Below, in pieces: positions 54,385 to 63,257 of a DNA stretch of 64,000 bases; position 1 is the stretch's first letter; each line of letters begins with the position of its first letter. This stretch comes from Cohnella sp. AR92 (GTDB taxonomy: Bacteria > Bacillota > Bacilli > Paenibacillales > Paenibacillaceae), in contig NZ_RZJR01000021.1 of NCBI RefSeq assembly GCF_003990975.1, positions 1 to 64,000 on the forward strand. Reading direction: 5' to 3'. The notes under the pieces are model-generated. The model did not search any database. It was not told where the DNA came from and saw nothing but the letters and a program-made list of their open reading frames with translations. The translations under genes and the position numbers were made by a program.

Positions 54385-57255
54385 TTGGCCAACGAGAATA
54401 TCGTTATCAAGGGCGCCCGCGCCCATAACCTGAAGAACATCGACGTAACGATTCCGCGCGACAAGTTCGTCGTATTGACCGGATTAAGCGGATCAGGCAA
54501 GTCGTCATTGGCGTTCGATACGATCTATGCGGAAGGACAGCGCCGTTACGTGGAGTCTCTGTCGGCTTACGCCCGCCAATTCCTCGGCCAGATGGACAAG
54601 CCGGACGTCGATTCGATCGACGGCCTCTCGCCGGCCATCTCGATCGACCAGAAGACGACGAGCCGCAATCCGCGCTCTACCGTCGGTACCGTAACGGAGA
54701 TCTACGATTACTTGCGTCTTCTTTTTGCGCGCATTGGACGTCCCCATTGCCCGGATCACGGCGTGGAGATCACGTCCCAGACGGTCGAGCAGATGGTCGA
54801 CCGGATTCTGGAATACCCGGAACGCACCCGCCTGCAGATTCTGGCTCCGATCGTCTCGGGACGGAAGGGAGAGCACGTCAAGCTTCTGGCCGACGTTCAG
54901 AAGCAAGGATTCGTGCGGGTGCGGGTGAACGGAGAGATCCGCGATCTGTCGGAGAAGATCGAGCTGGAGAAGAACAAGAAGCACTCCATCGAGGTCGTCG
55001 TCGACCGGATCGTCGTGAAGGACGACGTGGCGACGCGTCTCGCCGACTCGCTCGAGACGGCGCTCAAGCTGTCCGACGGCCAGGTGATCGTGGACATCAT
55101 CGACAAGGAAGAGCTTCTCTTCAACTCGAAGCTCGCATGCCCGGTCTGCGGGTTCTCGATCGAGGAGCTGGCTCCCCGGATGTTCTCGTTCAACTCTCCG
55201 TACGGAGCTTGCCCGGATTGCGACGGCCTTGGCGCGAAGATGGTCGTGGACCCCGACCTGCTCGTGCCGGATCGCAGCCGCAGCATCGATCAAGGGGCTT
55301 TCGAGGCATGGGCCGGCGGCGTCTCGAACTATTATCCTCAGTTCCTCGCGGCGGTGTGCGAGCATTACCGCATACCGACCGACGTGCCGGTATCCGAGCT
55401 GAGCGACAAGCAGATGAATATCATTCTGTACGGCACGGGCGGAGAGAAGGTTCGCTTCCGGTACGAGAACGAATTCGGTCACAGCCGCGACACGCAGGTT
55501 CCGTTCGAGGGAGTCATTCGCAACCTGGAACGGCGTTACCGCGATACGGCTTCCGACGGCATTCGCGAATTCATCGAGGAATACATGAGCGCGCGCCCAT
55601 GCGCCAAGTGCAAGGGGCATCGCTTGAAGCCGGAGGTACTCGCCGTTACGATCGCGGGGGAGAATATCTCTTACGTGACTTCCTTGTCTATTGGCGACGC
55701 GCGCCGGTTTTTCAGCGGGCTGACGTTGAACGACAAGGAACTGCAAATCTCCAATCTGATCCTCAAAGAGATCAACAACCGTTTAGGCTTCCTTGTGAAC
55801 GTCGGACTCGACTATCTTACGATGTCCCGGGCGGCGGGAACGCTCTCCGGCGGAGAAGCGCAGCGGATTCGGCTGGCGACCCAGATCGGATCCAGCTTAA
55901 TGGGCGTCCTGTACATTCTGGACGAACCGAGCATCGGCCTTCATCAGCGGGATAACGACCGCCTCATCCAGACGCTGGAGCATATGCGCGACCTCGGCAA
56001 CACGCTGATCGTCGTCGAGCATGACGAGGACACGATGCGAGCGGCCGATTATCTGATCGACATCGGGCCGGGCGCCGGCATACACGGAGGCAACGTGGTG
56101 GCTCAGGGCACTCCGGAGGAGGTCATGGCGGACGAGAATTCGCTGACTGGCGCTTACCTGAGCGGACGCAAGTTCATCCCGGTGCCGCTGGAGAGGCGGA
56201 AGCCGAACGGCAAGTGGCTGGAAGTGAAGGGCGCGAAGGAGAACAACCTGAAGAACCTGAACGTCAAGATTCCGCTCGGCGTGTTCACCGCCGTGACGGG
56301 AGTGTCCGGCTCCGGCAAGTCGACGCTGGTCAACGAGATCGTGTATAAGACGCTGGCTCGGGATCTGAACCGGGCGAAGACTCGTCCCGGCGAGTACAAG
56401 GAGATGCTCGGCATCGAGAACCTGGAGAAGGTTATCGACATCGACCAATCTCCGATCGGTCGCACGCCTCGCTCCAATCCGGCGACGTACACCGGCCTCT
56501 TCGACGACATTCGCGACGTGTTCGCGATGACGAACGAATCGAAGGTGCGCGGCTACAAGAAGGGCCGCTTCAGCTTCAACGTGAAGGGCGGCCGCTGCGA
56601 AGCCTGCAAGGGAGACGGCATCATCAAGATCGAGATGCACTTCTTGCCGGACGTCTACGTGCCTTGTGAAGTGTGCAAGGGCAAGCGCTACAATCGCGAG
56701 ACGCTGGAGGTCAAGTACAAAGGCAAGAGCATCTCGGATGTGCTCGAGATGACGATCGAGGCCGCGACGGAATTCTTCCAGAACATCCCGCGAATTCACC
56801 GCAAGGTGAGCACGCTGCTTGACGTCGGTCTCGGCTACATGACGCTTGGCCAACCGTCTACGACGATGTCGGGCGGCGAGGCGCAGCGCGTCAAGCTGGC
56901 GGCCGAGCTGTACCGGCGCAGCACGGGCAAGACCCTCTATATACTCGATGAGCCGACGACGGGGCTTCACGCGGACGATATCGACCGCCTGCTGCAGGTG
57001 CTGCAGCGGCTAGTCGATTCCGGCGAGAGCGTGCTCGTCATCGAGCACAACCTGGACGTCATCAAGACGGCCGATTACCTGATCGACCTCGGACCGGAGG
57101 GCGGCAGCGGCGGCGGCACGCTGGTCGGAACCGGAACGCCTGAACAGCTGGCGAAGATAGCGGATTCGTATACCGGCCGCTACCTGGCCCCGGTGCTGGA
57201 GAGGGACCGTGCGCGGACGGAGGCGGCCATGGCGGCTTCGGCTACGATCGAATAA
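54385..57255 (+). CDS. uvrA: excinuclease ABC subunit A
   Basis: A 956-residue UvrA with two ABC modules: GLSGSGKSSL and GVSGSGKSTL (Walker A), two zinc modules (CPVCGFSIEEL...CPDCDGLG and CEACKGDGI...CEVCKGKRYN), and two signatures (GTLSGGEAQRIRLA, TMSGGEAQRVKLA). It scans DNA for damage and loads UvrB. The open frame reaches ATG 54301, but that lies within two bases of the -10 and upstream of the expected transcript start. TTG 54385 follows AAAGGGG at 54370-54376 and gives the family N-terminus (ANENIVIKGARAHNLKNI), so I start there. Confidence 0.97.
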   Translation: MANENIVIKGARAHNLKNIDVTIPRDKFVVLTGLSGSGKSSLAFDTIYAEGQRRYVESLSAYARQFLGQMDKPDVDSIDGLSPAISIDQKTTSRNPRSTVGTVTEIYDYLRLLFARIGRPHCPDHGVEITSQTVEQMVDRILEYPERTRLQILAPIVSGRKGEHVKLLADVQKQGFVRVRVNGEIRDLSEKIELEKNKKHSIEVVVDRIVVKDDVATRLADSLETALKLSDGQVIVDIIDKEELLFNSKLACPVCGFSIEELAPRMFSFNSPYGACPDCDGLGAKMVVDPDLLVPDRSRSIDQGAFEAWAGGVSNYYPQFLAAVCEHYRIPTDVPVSELSDKQMNIILYGTGGEKVRFRYENEFGHSRDTQVPFEGVIRNLERRYRDTASDGIREFIEEYMSARPCAKCKGHRLKPEVLAVTIAGENISYVTSLSIGDARRFFSGLTLNDKELQISNLILKEINNRLGFLVNVGLDYLTMSRAAGTLSGGEAQRIRLATQIGSSLMGVLYILDEPSIGLHQRDNDRLIQTLEHMRDLGNTLIVVEHDEDTMRAADYLIDIGPGAGIHGGNVVAQGTPEEVMADENSLTGAYLSGRKFIPVPLERRKPNGKWLEVKGAKENNLKNLNVKIPLGVFTAVTGVSGSGKSTLVNEIVYKTLARDLNRAKTRPGEYKEMLGIENLEKVIDIDQSPIGRTPRSNPATYTGLFDDIRDVFAMTNESKVRGYKKGRFSFNVKGGRCEACKGDGIIKIEMHFLPDVYVPCEVCKGKRYNRETLEVKYKGKSISDVLEMTIEAATEFFQNIPRIHRKVSTLLDVGLGYMTLGQPSTTMSGGEAQRVKLAAELYRRSTGKTLYILDEPTTGLHADDIDRLLQVLQRLVDSGESVLVIEHNLDVIKTADYLIDLGPEGGSGGGTLVGTGTPEQLAKIADSYTGRYLAPVLERDRARTEAAMAASATIE

Positions 57256-57268
57256 GCGCGATACAACA

Positions 57269-57304
57269 ACAAGGCTGATCCCTCTGAGGATCAGCCTTGT
57301 TTTA
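57269..57304. terminator. bidirectional terminator between uvrA and ilvN
   Basis: ACAAGGCTGATCC (57269-57281), loop CTCTGA, GGATCAGCCTTGT (57288-57300), then TTTATTTG. A 13-bp perfect stem between convergent genes. Confidence 0.9.
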
Positions 57305-57790
57305 TTTGATTTTGGCGAGTGCGGTCTCTCCCGTACGGGAGAGCTCTTGAATGCCATATCGGGAGATCATCGAGAGGAAGGCATCGTTCTTGTCTTTGTC
57401 CCCGACGACTTGGACAAAGAGACAATCGGCTTCGGCCTCGAGCACGGGACAGTTGAAGAGATCGAGCAGGCTCCGCAGCTCCGACCGCGCTTCCGCCGGG
57501 GGAGAGAGCTTGAGCAGCATAAGCTCCCGCGCGATCGAGGCGGTAGAACCGAACCTTGCGACCTGGACGACATCGATCAGCTTGCTGAGCTGGCTGACGA
57601 TCTGGGCGATCCGCTGCGGTTCACCCTGCACGGCGATGATCATCCGGGAGAAGCCCTCCCGCTCGCTCCCGCCGACGGTTACGCTGTCGATGTTATAGCC
57701 CCTGCGCGAGAACAGGCCGGACACCCTTTGCAGTACGCCAGGCTTGTCTTGTACCGTTACCGACAGGTATTCTTTGCCGAAGTCCATCAT
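57302..57790 (-). CDS. ilvN: acetolactate synthase small (regulatory) subunit
   Basis: About 162 residues. An N-terminal ACT domain (FGKEYLSVTVQDKPGVLQRVSGLFSRRGYNIDSV) binds valine for feedback inhibition, and the C-terminal half is the ALS_ss domain. It activates and regulates IlvB. ATG 57790 overlaps the ilvB stop (ATGA), with GGGGGAT as ribosome site. A TTG at 57796 also lies in frame. No ilvC or leu genes follow: the operon ends here at a terminator, unlike the common ilvBNC-leu cluster. Confidence 0.95.
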   Translation of the reverse strand: MMDFGKEYLSVTVQDKPGVLQRVSGLFSRRGYNIDSVTVGGSEREGFSRMIIAVQGEPQRIAQIVSQLSKLIDVVQVARFGSTASIARELMLLKLSPPAEARSELRSLLDLFNCPVLEAEADCLFVQVVGDKDKNDAFLSMISRYGIQELSRTGETALAKIK

Positions 57791-59544
57791 GACCAATCCC
57801 CCAGTATCATGTTCTCGAGGATATCCCCTTGCGGAACCATCGGGTACACCAGCTCTTCTCTGTCGATCACGAAGTCGATGAGCACGGGAGCGGGGGTGTT
57901 CAACGCTTCCTGCCAGACGGCTTCGGCTTCTTGCTTGTTCGTTGCCCGCAGTCCTTTGACCCCGTAAGCTTCCGCGAGTTTGACGAAGTCAGGGCTGCCG
58001 GATAGGTCGATGTGGCTGTACCGTCCTTCGTAGATAAGCTCCTGCCACTGGCGGATCATCCCCAGCGTCCGGTTGTTGAAGACGGCGATCTTGACCGGAA
58101 TGTCGTGGATCGCGCAGATGGCCAGCTCCTGGGCGCACATCTGCATGCCCCCGTCCCCGTTGACCGAGACAACGATGCGGTCCGGGTTACCGACCTGGGC
58201 GCCTATCGCCGAGGGAAAGCCGAACCCCATCGTTCCCAGCCCGCCGGATGAGAGAAAGGAGCGCGGCGACTCGTATCGGCCGAACTGCGCCGCCCACATC
58301 TGATGCTGGCCGACGTCGGTCGTGACGATCGCTGCTCCTTCGGTCGTGCGGGCGATCATCTCCATAACATACTGAGGCTTCAACGTCGTATCGGAATCCC
58401 GATACCGAAGCGGGTACTTCTCGCTCAGCAGCCGAACATGCCGGTTCCATGGAGCGATATTTTCTTTTATTGCGTTAAGTTCGTCTTCAGATAATTGCTC
58501 GAGTAAACGATTAAGCTCGTTTAGTACCTGCTTGGCGTCGCCGGCAATGGCGATGGCCGTCGGCACCAGCTTGCCGATCTCGGCGGCATCGATATCGATG
58601 TGGGCGATTCGCGCGGAACGGGCGAAGCCGTCCAGCCTCATCGTGACCCTATCGTCGAATCGGGCTCCGATGGCGATCAGGAGATCGCATCCGATAAGCG
58701 CTTGATTCGCGGCATACGTGCCGTGCATGCCCGGCATGCCGAGCCAGCCGGGATGAGAGGGAGAGACGCTTCCGAGTCCCAGCAGAGTAGTAGAGACCGA
58801 GTGGGTCGTTATGCAAAGAAACTTCTCCAGCTCCGAGCAGGCGCCCGATGCGATCACGCCGCCGCCGGCGAGCACCAAGGGACGCTTGGCCGCTTGGATA
58901 GCGCGGACGAGCTCCTCGATCGCTTCTAGCGGGGGATGGGGACTCGGCACGTATCCGGGCAATTCGATAGTCGCCGGGTAGACGAAGGGAGTCCGCTCGG
59001 CCGACACATCCTTCGGGATATCGACCAGCACCGGGCCGGGCCTTCCGCTGCCGGCGATGTGGAAAGCGGCGCGAATCGTCCAGGCCAATTCTTCCGCGCT
59101 TCGGACCATGAAGCTGTGCTTCGTGATCGGCTGCGTAATGCCGACGATGTCGGCCTCTTGGAAAGAGTCGGTGCCGATCAGCGCCGTTGGGACATTGCCC
59201 GTAATGACGACCAGCGGAACCGAGTCCATATACGCCGTGGCGATACCCGTCACGAGATTCGTCGCCCCCGGTCCCGAGGTCGCGAGGCAGACGCCGACCT
59301 TGCCGGTCGAACGGGCATAGCCGTCGGCGGCATGAATGGCTCCTTGCTCGTGTCGGGTCAGCAGGTGACGGAAATCCGGATTGTCGTGCATCGCGTCATA
59401 GATATAAAGCACCGCTCCGCCCGGATAACCGAAGACGCATTCGACTCCTTCCAAAAGCAGCGTGCGAAGCAGGATCTCCGAGCCGGTCAGCTCCTCCCGC
59501 TGAAGCAGCTTGGCCCGGGTATCTTCGGATAACCATCCGCTCAT
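57787..59544 (-). CDS. ilvB: acetolactate synthase large (catalytic) subunit
   Basis: A 585-residue thiamine-diphosphate enzyme that condenses two pyruvates, or pyruvate with 2-ketobutyrate, at the start of valine/isoleucine synthesis. ECVFGYPGGAVLYIYDAM, LTRHEQGAIHAADGYAR (activating glutamate), and VSVNGDGGMQMCAQEL ... FNNRTLG (ThDP/Mg motif) are present. GGGGG precedes ATG 59544. The 130-base upstream gap is too short for a T-box leader, and I saw none. Confidence 0.97.
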   Translation of the reverse strand: MSGWLSEDTRAKLLQREELTGSEILLRTLLLEGVECVFGYPGGAVLYIYDAMHDNPDFRHLLTRHEQGAIHAADGYARSTGKVGVCLATSGPGATNLVTGIATAYMDSVPLVVITGNVPTALIGTDSFQEADIVGITQPITKHSFMVRSAEELAWTIRAAFHIAGSGRPGPVLVDIPKDVSAERTPFVYPATIELPGYVPSPHPPLEAIEELVRAIQAAKRPLVLAGGGVIASGACSELEKFLCITTHSVSTTLLGLGSVSPSHPGWLGMPGMHGTYAANQALIGCDLLIAIGARFDDRVTMRLDGFARSARIAHIDIDAAEIGKLVPTAIAIAGDAKQVLNELNRLLEQLSEDELNAIKENIAPWNRHVRLLSEKYPLRYRDSDTTLKPQYVMEMIARTTEGAAIVTTDVGQHQMWAAQFGRYESPRSFLSSGGLGTMGFGFPSAIGAQVGNPDRIVVSVNGDGGMQMCAQELAICAIHDIPVKIAVFNNRTLGMIRQWQELIYEGRYSHIDLSGSPDFVKLAEAYGVKGLRATNKQEAEAVWQEALNTPAPVLIDFVIDREELVYPMVPQGDILENMILGDWS

Positions 59545-59674
59545 GCGATTTTCCCCCTGTCGAATCGATTTACGACTCTAAAGTAACATGCAGGGAGAAG
59601 GGAACACTCTATCCTTTCGGATACTTTGGTAGTATACTTTTCGATAAAAATGCGGGTTAACGGGAGTTGGCGTC

Positions 59675-61753
59675 ATGGGGCAGACGTTCGGGGACCGAAT
59701 TGCCAAGCTGATGGACGATCACTTCGTCGGCCGCGAGTTCGAGCTGGAGTACTTCCGGCAATGGCTCATTCGGCTCGAGGAGCGGAGCGAACGGATCTTG
59801 AATATATCGGGCACGACCGGCATGGGCAAGACTTATCTGCTTGATCGTTACGCTCGAATCGCTAGCGAGCTGGGGGCTGCGTACGTCCGCGTGGACGTGC
59901 GGGAGGCGATGGGGCTCCCGGATCGCTTGCTCGAAAGCATTCATCTGCAGATCGTTGCTCCGAATTCATCGGTTCCTCCCGGAGCCTCCCTGCTGGATAG
60001 ATGCTTTCACGGGTTGAACGAATTGGCGGAGCGGGGGAAGCTCGTGCTTGCCTTCGACGGGTACGAAGAGATCGGGGATCTGGACCATTGGCTGCGAGCT
60101 ACCTTGCTGCCGGGGTTAAGCGGGAACACGCTTGTCGTGATCTCCGGAAGATTCCCGCTCGAGGGACCATGGCGGCATGCGCCCGCTTGGAAAAAGCTCA
60201 TCGTCAGGCTGCCGCTCAACCCGCTAGGCTACAACGAAATTCGCGGCTATCTGCGCAAGTGGGGCATCGAGGAGGAGAGCGCCGTCGATTCCGTATGGCT
60301 GAGGACGATGGGGCATCCTCTGGCGCTGTCCCTGTTGACGCCTATAGAGCCGGTCATGAGAAGCGGCTTGAACGTTGCCGTTCATGCCGACGGTACGGCG
60401 GAGAGGGAAGAACCGCTGCGGGCGCTGCTGGACAATTGGCTTAGGGAGGCGCCGGACGACGAGTTGCGCCGGCTGCTTTACGCGGCTTCTACCGTTCGCT
60501 TCTTCCATCAGGACCTGCTCTCCCGGTTGGTCGGAGAAGAAATAGCTCCCACGCTGTTCCAACGATTAGCCGATCTGTCGTTCGTCTCTCGGTCGGCTAA
60601 CGGCTGTCAGCTTCAGGAGCTGGTAAAGGAGACTCTGCAGCGGCAATGCCGAGAGCGGATGCCGGAGACTTATGAGGCCTATCGACGAAGGGCGATCGAG
60701 CATTACCGGGGCAGGATCGAAGAAGGTCTCGCTCAGGGGAAGGATATCGTTCGGGAGTTCGGGGAATGTCTTCGCTATGCGGACAATGCGGTGCTGCGGG
60801 CGCATTACCGGCATGCCCGCGAATCGCGCAACTACACGGAACCGCTTACCGCGGACAATATGCCGGAAGCGCGGGCGTATATACGGCGCAGGCTCCAAGA
60901 GAAGAAGCCGAGCAAGGTGCTGTGTTCCGACCCGGAATCCGGGGAGAGCTTCCGCTTCGAGCTGAGCGCGGCGATCGGCCGATCCCGCCTGTCGCTCGTT
61001 CCGCTGGAGGAGCTGATGGCAACCGGAACGGAGTCGGTCAAGCTGCTGCGGAACCCGGAGGGACGAATCGTCGGACTGTTCGCCATCGTTCCGGTTAACG
61101 GGTCCACGTATGATTTTCTGGCTCGGGCTCCGGTATCACAGGCTTACCTGTCTTCCTTGCCGGATGAGGAGAAGCGGCGTATCCGGGCATCCAAGGACGA
61201 CACGGGGATCCGGTACGTGTATGCGATGGACGTGGAACGTCTGGAGTCGGAGGAGCTTCGCGCCGATATTATCCATGCTCTGCTGGATCCGATCCTGGCG
61301 GGGCGCCTCTTGGTCGAGTCTCCGCCGCCCCATGATTATTACAGGCTGGGCAAGGCGAGCCTGGGCTTCGAGCCGTTGGCCGGCGCGGAGCATCTGGACT
61401 ACGGAGACGGTCAGCCGGCTCCCACTTATATCCTGGATACGAGAAGAGAGAAGGGGAAGGAACTGCTTGACCGCTTGATTCGCGAGCCGGGCGGCGCGAT
61501 TGTCGCGGCGACTGCTCCGCCAACCGATTCTCCGGCCAAGCTTGGCCAAGAAAGGCTCACGCCGAGGGAGAGGGAGGTCGCGGCTTTGCTGGCGCAGGGA
61601 CTGACGAATGCGGAGATTGCGTCAAGGCTGTTCGTCAGCGAGGCGGCCGTCAAGAAGCATGTGAACGCCATGCTCTCCAAGTACGCTCTTCGCAACCGGA
61701 CGCAGCTTGCCAACCATATTCATCTAACCAACAGCGGAGGGACATTATCATGA
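59675..61753 (+). CDS. AAA/STAND-type ATPase regulator with C-terminal LuxR HTH
   Basis: A 692-residue regulator. Residues 18-60 hold the P-loop (NISGTTGMGKTYLLDRY), then an AAA/STAND module to about residue 330 (LVLAFDGYEEIGDLDHW as Walker B-like). The middle (about 400-590) has no TPR character; FELSAAIGRSRLSLVPLEEL, GRIVGLFAIVPVN and LGFEPLAGA faintly resemble a degenerate GNAT-like fold, which is only an impression. Residues 625-685 are the LuxR HTH (LTPREREVAALLAQGLTNAEIASRLFVSEAAVKKHV). It overlaps rpiA by 4 bases (ATGA). Inducer and targets are unknown. Confidence 0.82.
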   Translation: MGQTFGDRIAKLMDDHFVGREFELEYFRQWLIRLEERSERILNISGTTGMGKTYLLDRYARIASELGAAYVRVDVREAMGLPDRLLESIHLQIVAPNSSVPPGASLLDRCFHGLNELAERGKLVLAFDGYEEIGDLDHWLRATLLPGLSGNTLVVISGRFPLEGPWRHAPAWKKLIVRLPLNPLGYNEIRGYLRKWGIEEESAVDSVWLRTMGHPLALSLLTPIEPVMRSGLNVAVHADGTAEREEPLRALLDNWLREAPDDELRRLLYAASTVRFFHQDLLSRLVGEEIAPTLFQRLADLSFVSRSANGCQLQELVKETLQRQCRERMPETYEAYRRRAIEHYRGRIEEGLAQGKDIVREFGECLRYADNAVLRAHYRHARESRNYTEPLTADNMPEARAYIRRRLQEKKPSKVLCSDPESGESFRFELSAAIGRSRLSLVPLEELMATGTESVKLLRNPEGRIVGLFAIVPVNGSTYDFLARAPVSQAYLSSLPDEEKRRIRASKDDTGIRYVYAMDVERLESEELRADIIHALLDPILAGRLLVESPPPHDYYRLGKASLGFEPLAGAEHLDYGDGQPAPTYILDTRREKGKELLDRLIREPGGAIVAATAPPTDSPAKLGQERLTPREREVAALLAQGLTNAEIASRLFVSEAAVKKHVNAMLSKYALRNRTQLANHIHLTNSGGTLS

Positions 61754-62433
61754 ATGCGGATCAATTGAAAAAAATAGCGGCCGAGAAAGCGGTCGAATGG
61801 ATCGAAGACGGAATGACGGTCGGACTCGGAACCGGATCGACGGCTTATTGGGCCATTCATCGCATCGCCGAGCGGGTGAGGGAGGGCTTGTCCATTCGAG
61901 CCGTGGCCAGCTCGATCCGTTCCGAGCAGCTCGCTCGCGAGCTGGGCATTCCGTTCGTCTCCTTGAACGAGATCGATCGGATCGACCTGACGATCGACGG
62001 GGCGGATGAAGTGGACGACAACCTCCATCTGATCAAAGGCGGAGGCGGGGCGCTGCTGAGGGAGAAGGTGCTGGCGGCGGCAAGCGACCGATTCATCGTC
62101 ATCGTGGACGAGTCCAAGCTCGTCGGAACGCTGGGCGCGTTCCCGCTGCCGGTCGAGATCGTTCCGTTCGCGGAACGCCTCACGCTGAACCGGCTTAAGG
62201 AGCTCGGAGGCGATCCCGCCATTCGAACGAACCCGGACGGGCAGCGCTACGTAACGGACAATGGCAATTGGATCGCCGACTGCCGCTTCGGAGCCATTCC
62301 GGATCCGGCCGGCCTTAACGAACAGCTCAACCAGATTCCGGCTGTCGTCGAGAACGGCTTGTTCGTCGGAATGGCCTCCGTTGTCGTCGCGAGCTTGAGC
62401 GACGGGAGCATCGAAGTGCGCCGACGCGGGTAA
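61750..62433 (+). CDS. rpiA: ribose-5-phosphate isomerase A
   Basis: A 227-residue RpiA that interconverts ribose 5-phosphate and ribulose 5-phosphate in the pentose phosphate pathway. TVGLGTGSTAYWAI (phosphate loop), DLTIDGADEVD (catalytic Asp), and LIKGGGGALLREKVLA (Lys, Glu) are intact. ATG 61750 lies in the last codons of the LuxR-type regulator, so the two genes are translationally coupled, an unusual partner for a housekeeping isomerase. It ends 11 bases before a convergent ABC gene, with no clear terminator. Confidence 0.96.
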   Translation: MNADQLKKIAAEKAVEWIEDGMTVGLGTGSTAYWAIHRIAERVREGLSIRAVASSIRSEQLARELGIPFVSLNEIDRIDLTIDGADEVDDNLHLIKGGGGALLREKVLAAASDRFIVIVDESKLVGTLGAFPLPVEIVPFAERLTLNRLKELGGDPAIRTNPDGQRYVTDNGNWIADCRFGAIPDPAGLNEQLNQIPAVVENGLFVGMASVVVASLSDGSIEVRRRG

Positions 62434-62444
62434 CGCACTCGAAT

Positions 62445-63257
62445 CTATAAGGGCAGATCCCGCTTGGCGAAGAAGAAGATTCCCGCGAGATAAAGAAGCA
62501 GGCCTATAGCCGTCAGCAAGGACAAATCAAGGCCGATGGAGCCTTGCCCGGCAACGATATCGGAAGGACGAAAAAGCGAGAAAAGAGAGAGGGATCTTAG
62601 CCACTCGATTTTCTCGCTTATTTTGCCGAGAAGGTCGAGGGTGAACATGCCGAAGGTTAGCGCTCCGGCCAGCCCCATCGCGCGCTTCTCGTCGTTCGAG
62701 ACGGCGGAGACGAGGAAAGCGACGCCGCCGATAGCGAAGAAGAGGGCGAATACGGCGGCGTTCAGCGCGATGAAGCGGGACGCGTCGAGCGGGTAGTTCT
62801 TGCCGACGATCCACGCTTGGCTGGCAAATCCGGCGAGTGTCGTGACGATAGCGATGGCCGCCGTTCCGATGATAAGGACAAGAGCCTGCGAGACGGCCAC
62901 GCGAACCCGAGTCGTCGGGACGGAGAGCAGGTACGCCATGGAGCCCCGGTCCACCAGCTGCGCGATCAGTTGATTGGCAAGCGATACGCAGAATATCGTG
63001 AGCAGGATAGGGAGAATCAGGCCGTAGAATTCCCCGGAGATGAACGCCTCCAGCGTTCCGAAGCCGTTCTGGATACCGAAGGCGTTCACGACTCCTTCGG
63101 GCATATCGCCGATCAGGGAGTCGAGCGCATCGCTGCTGGAGGCCATGCTCGGATAGAGCCAGAACATCAGCACGATGTAGAAAGCGGAGCCGAAGGAGTA
63201 GTTCAGCATCACTCTGGAATGGGTCTTCAGCATCTGGCGAAGCAGGGGGAGGTTCAT
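62445..63257 (-). CDS. ABC-2 type export permease
   Basis: About 270 residues with six predicted membrane helices, for example near residues 20-40, 105-125, 145-170, 185-205 and 245-265. It is an ABC-2 family permease and pairs with the ATPase encoded just upstream. AAAGGAG precedes ATG 63257; that ATG overlaps the ATPase stop (ATGA). The larger open frame upstream is not coding. Substrate cannot be inferred; the YPSMASSSDALDSL stretch is an extracellular loop. Confidence 0.85.
   Translation of the reverse strand: MNLPLLRQMLKTHSRVMLNYSFGSAFYIVLMFWLYPSMASSSDALDSLIGDMPEGVVNAFGIQNGFGTLEAFISGEFYGLILPILLTIFCVSLANQLIAQLVDRGSMAYLLSVPTTRVRVAVSQALVLIIGTAAIAIVTTLAGFASQAWIVGKNYPLDASRFIALNAAVFALFFAIGGVAFLVSAVSNDEKRAMGLAGALTFGMFTLDLLGKISEKIEWLRSLSLFSLFRPSDIVAGQGSIGLDLSLLTAIGLLLYLAGIFFFAKRDLPL

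Noticed and set aside
59545..59674. T-box leader for ilvBN
   Set aside because: Only 130 bases separate the divergent genes; no specifier loop, T-box sequence or terminator-antiterminator pair was seen.
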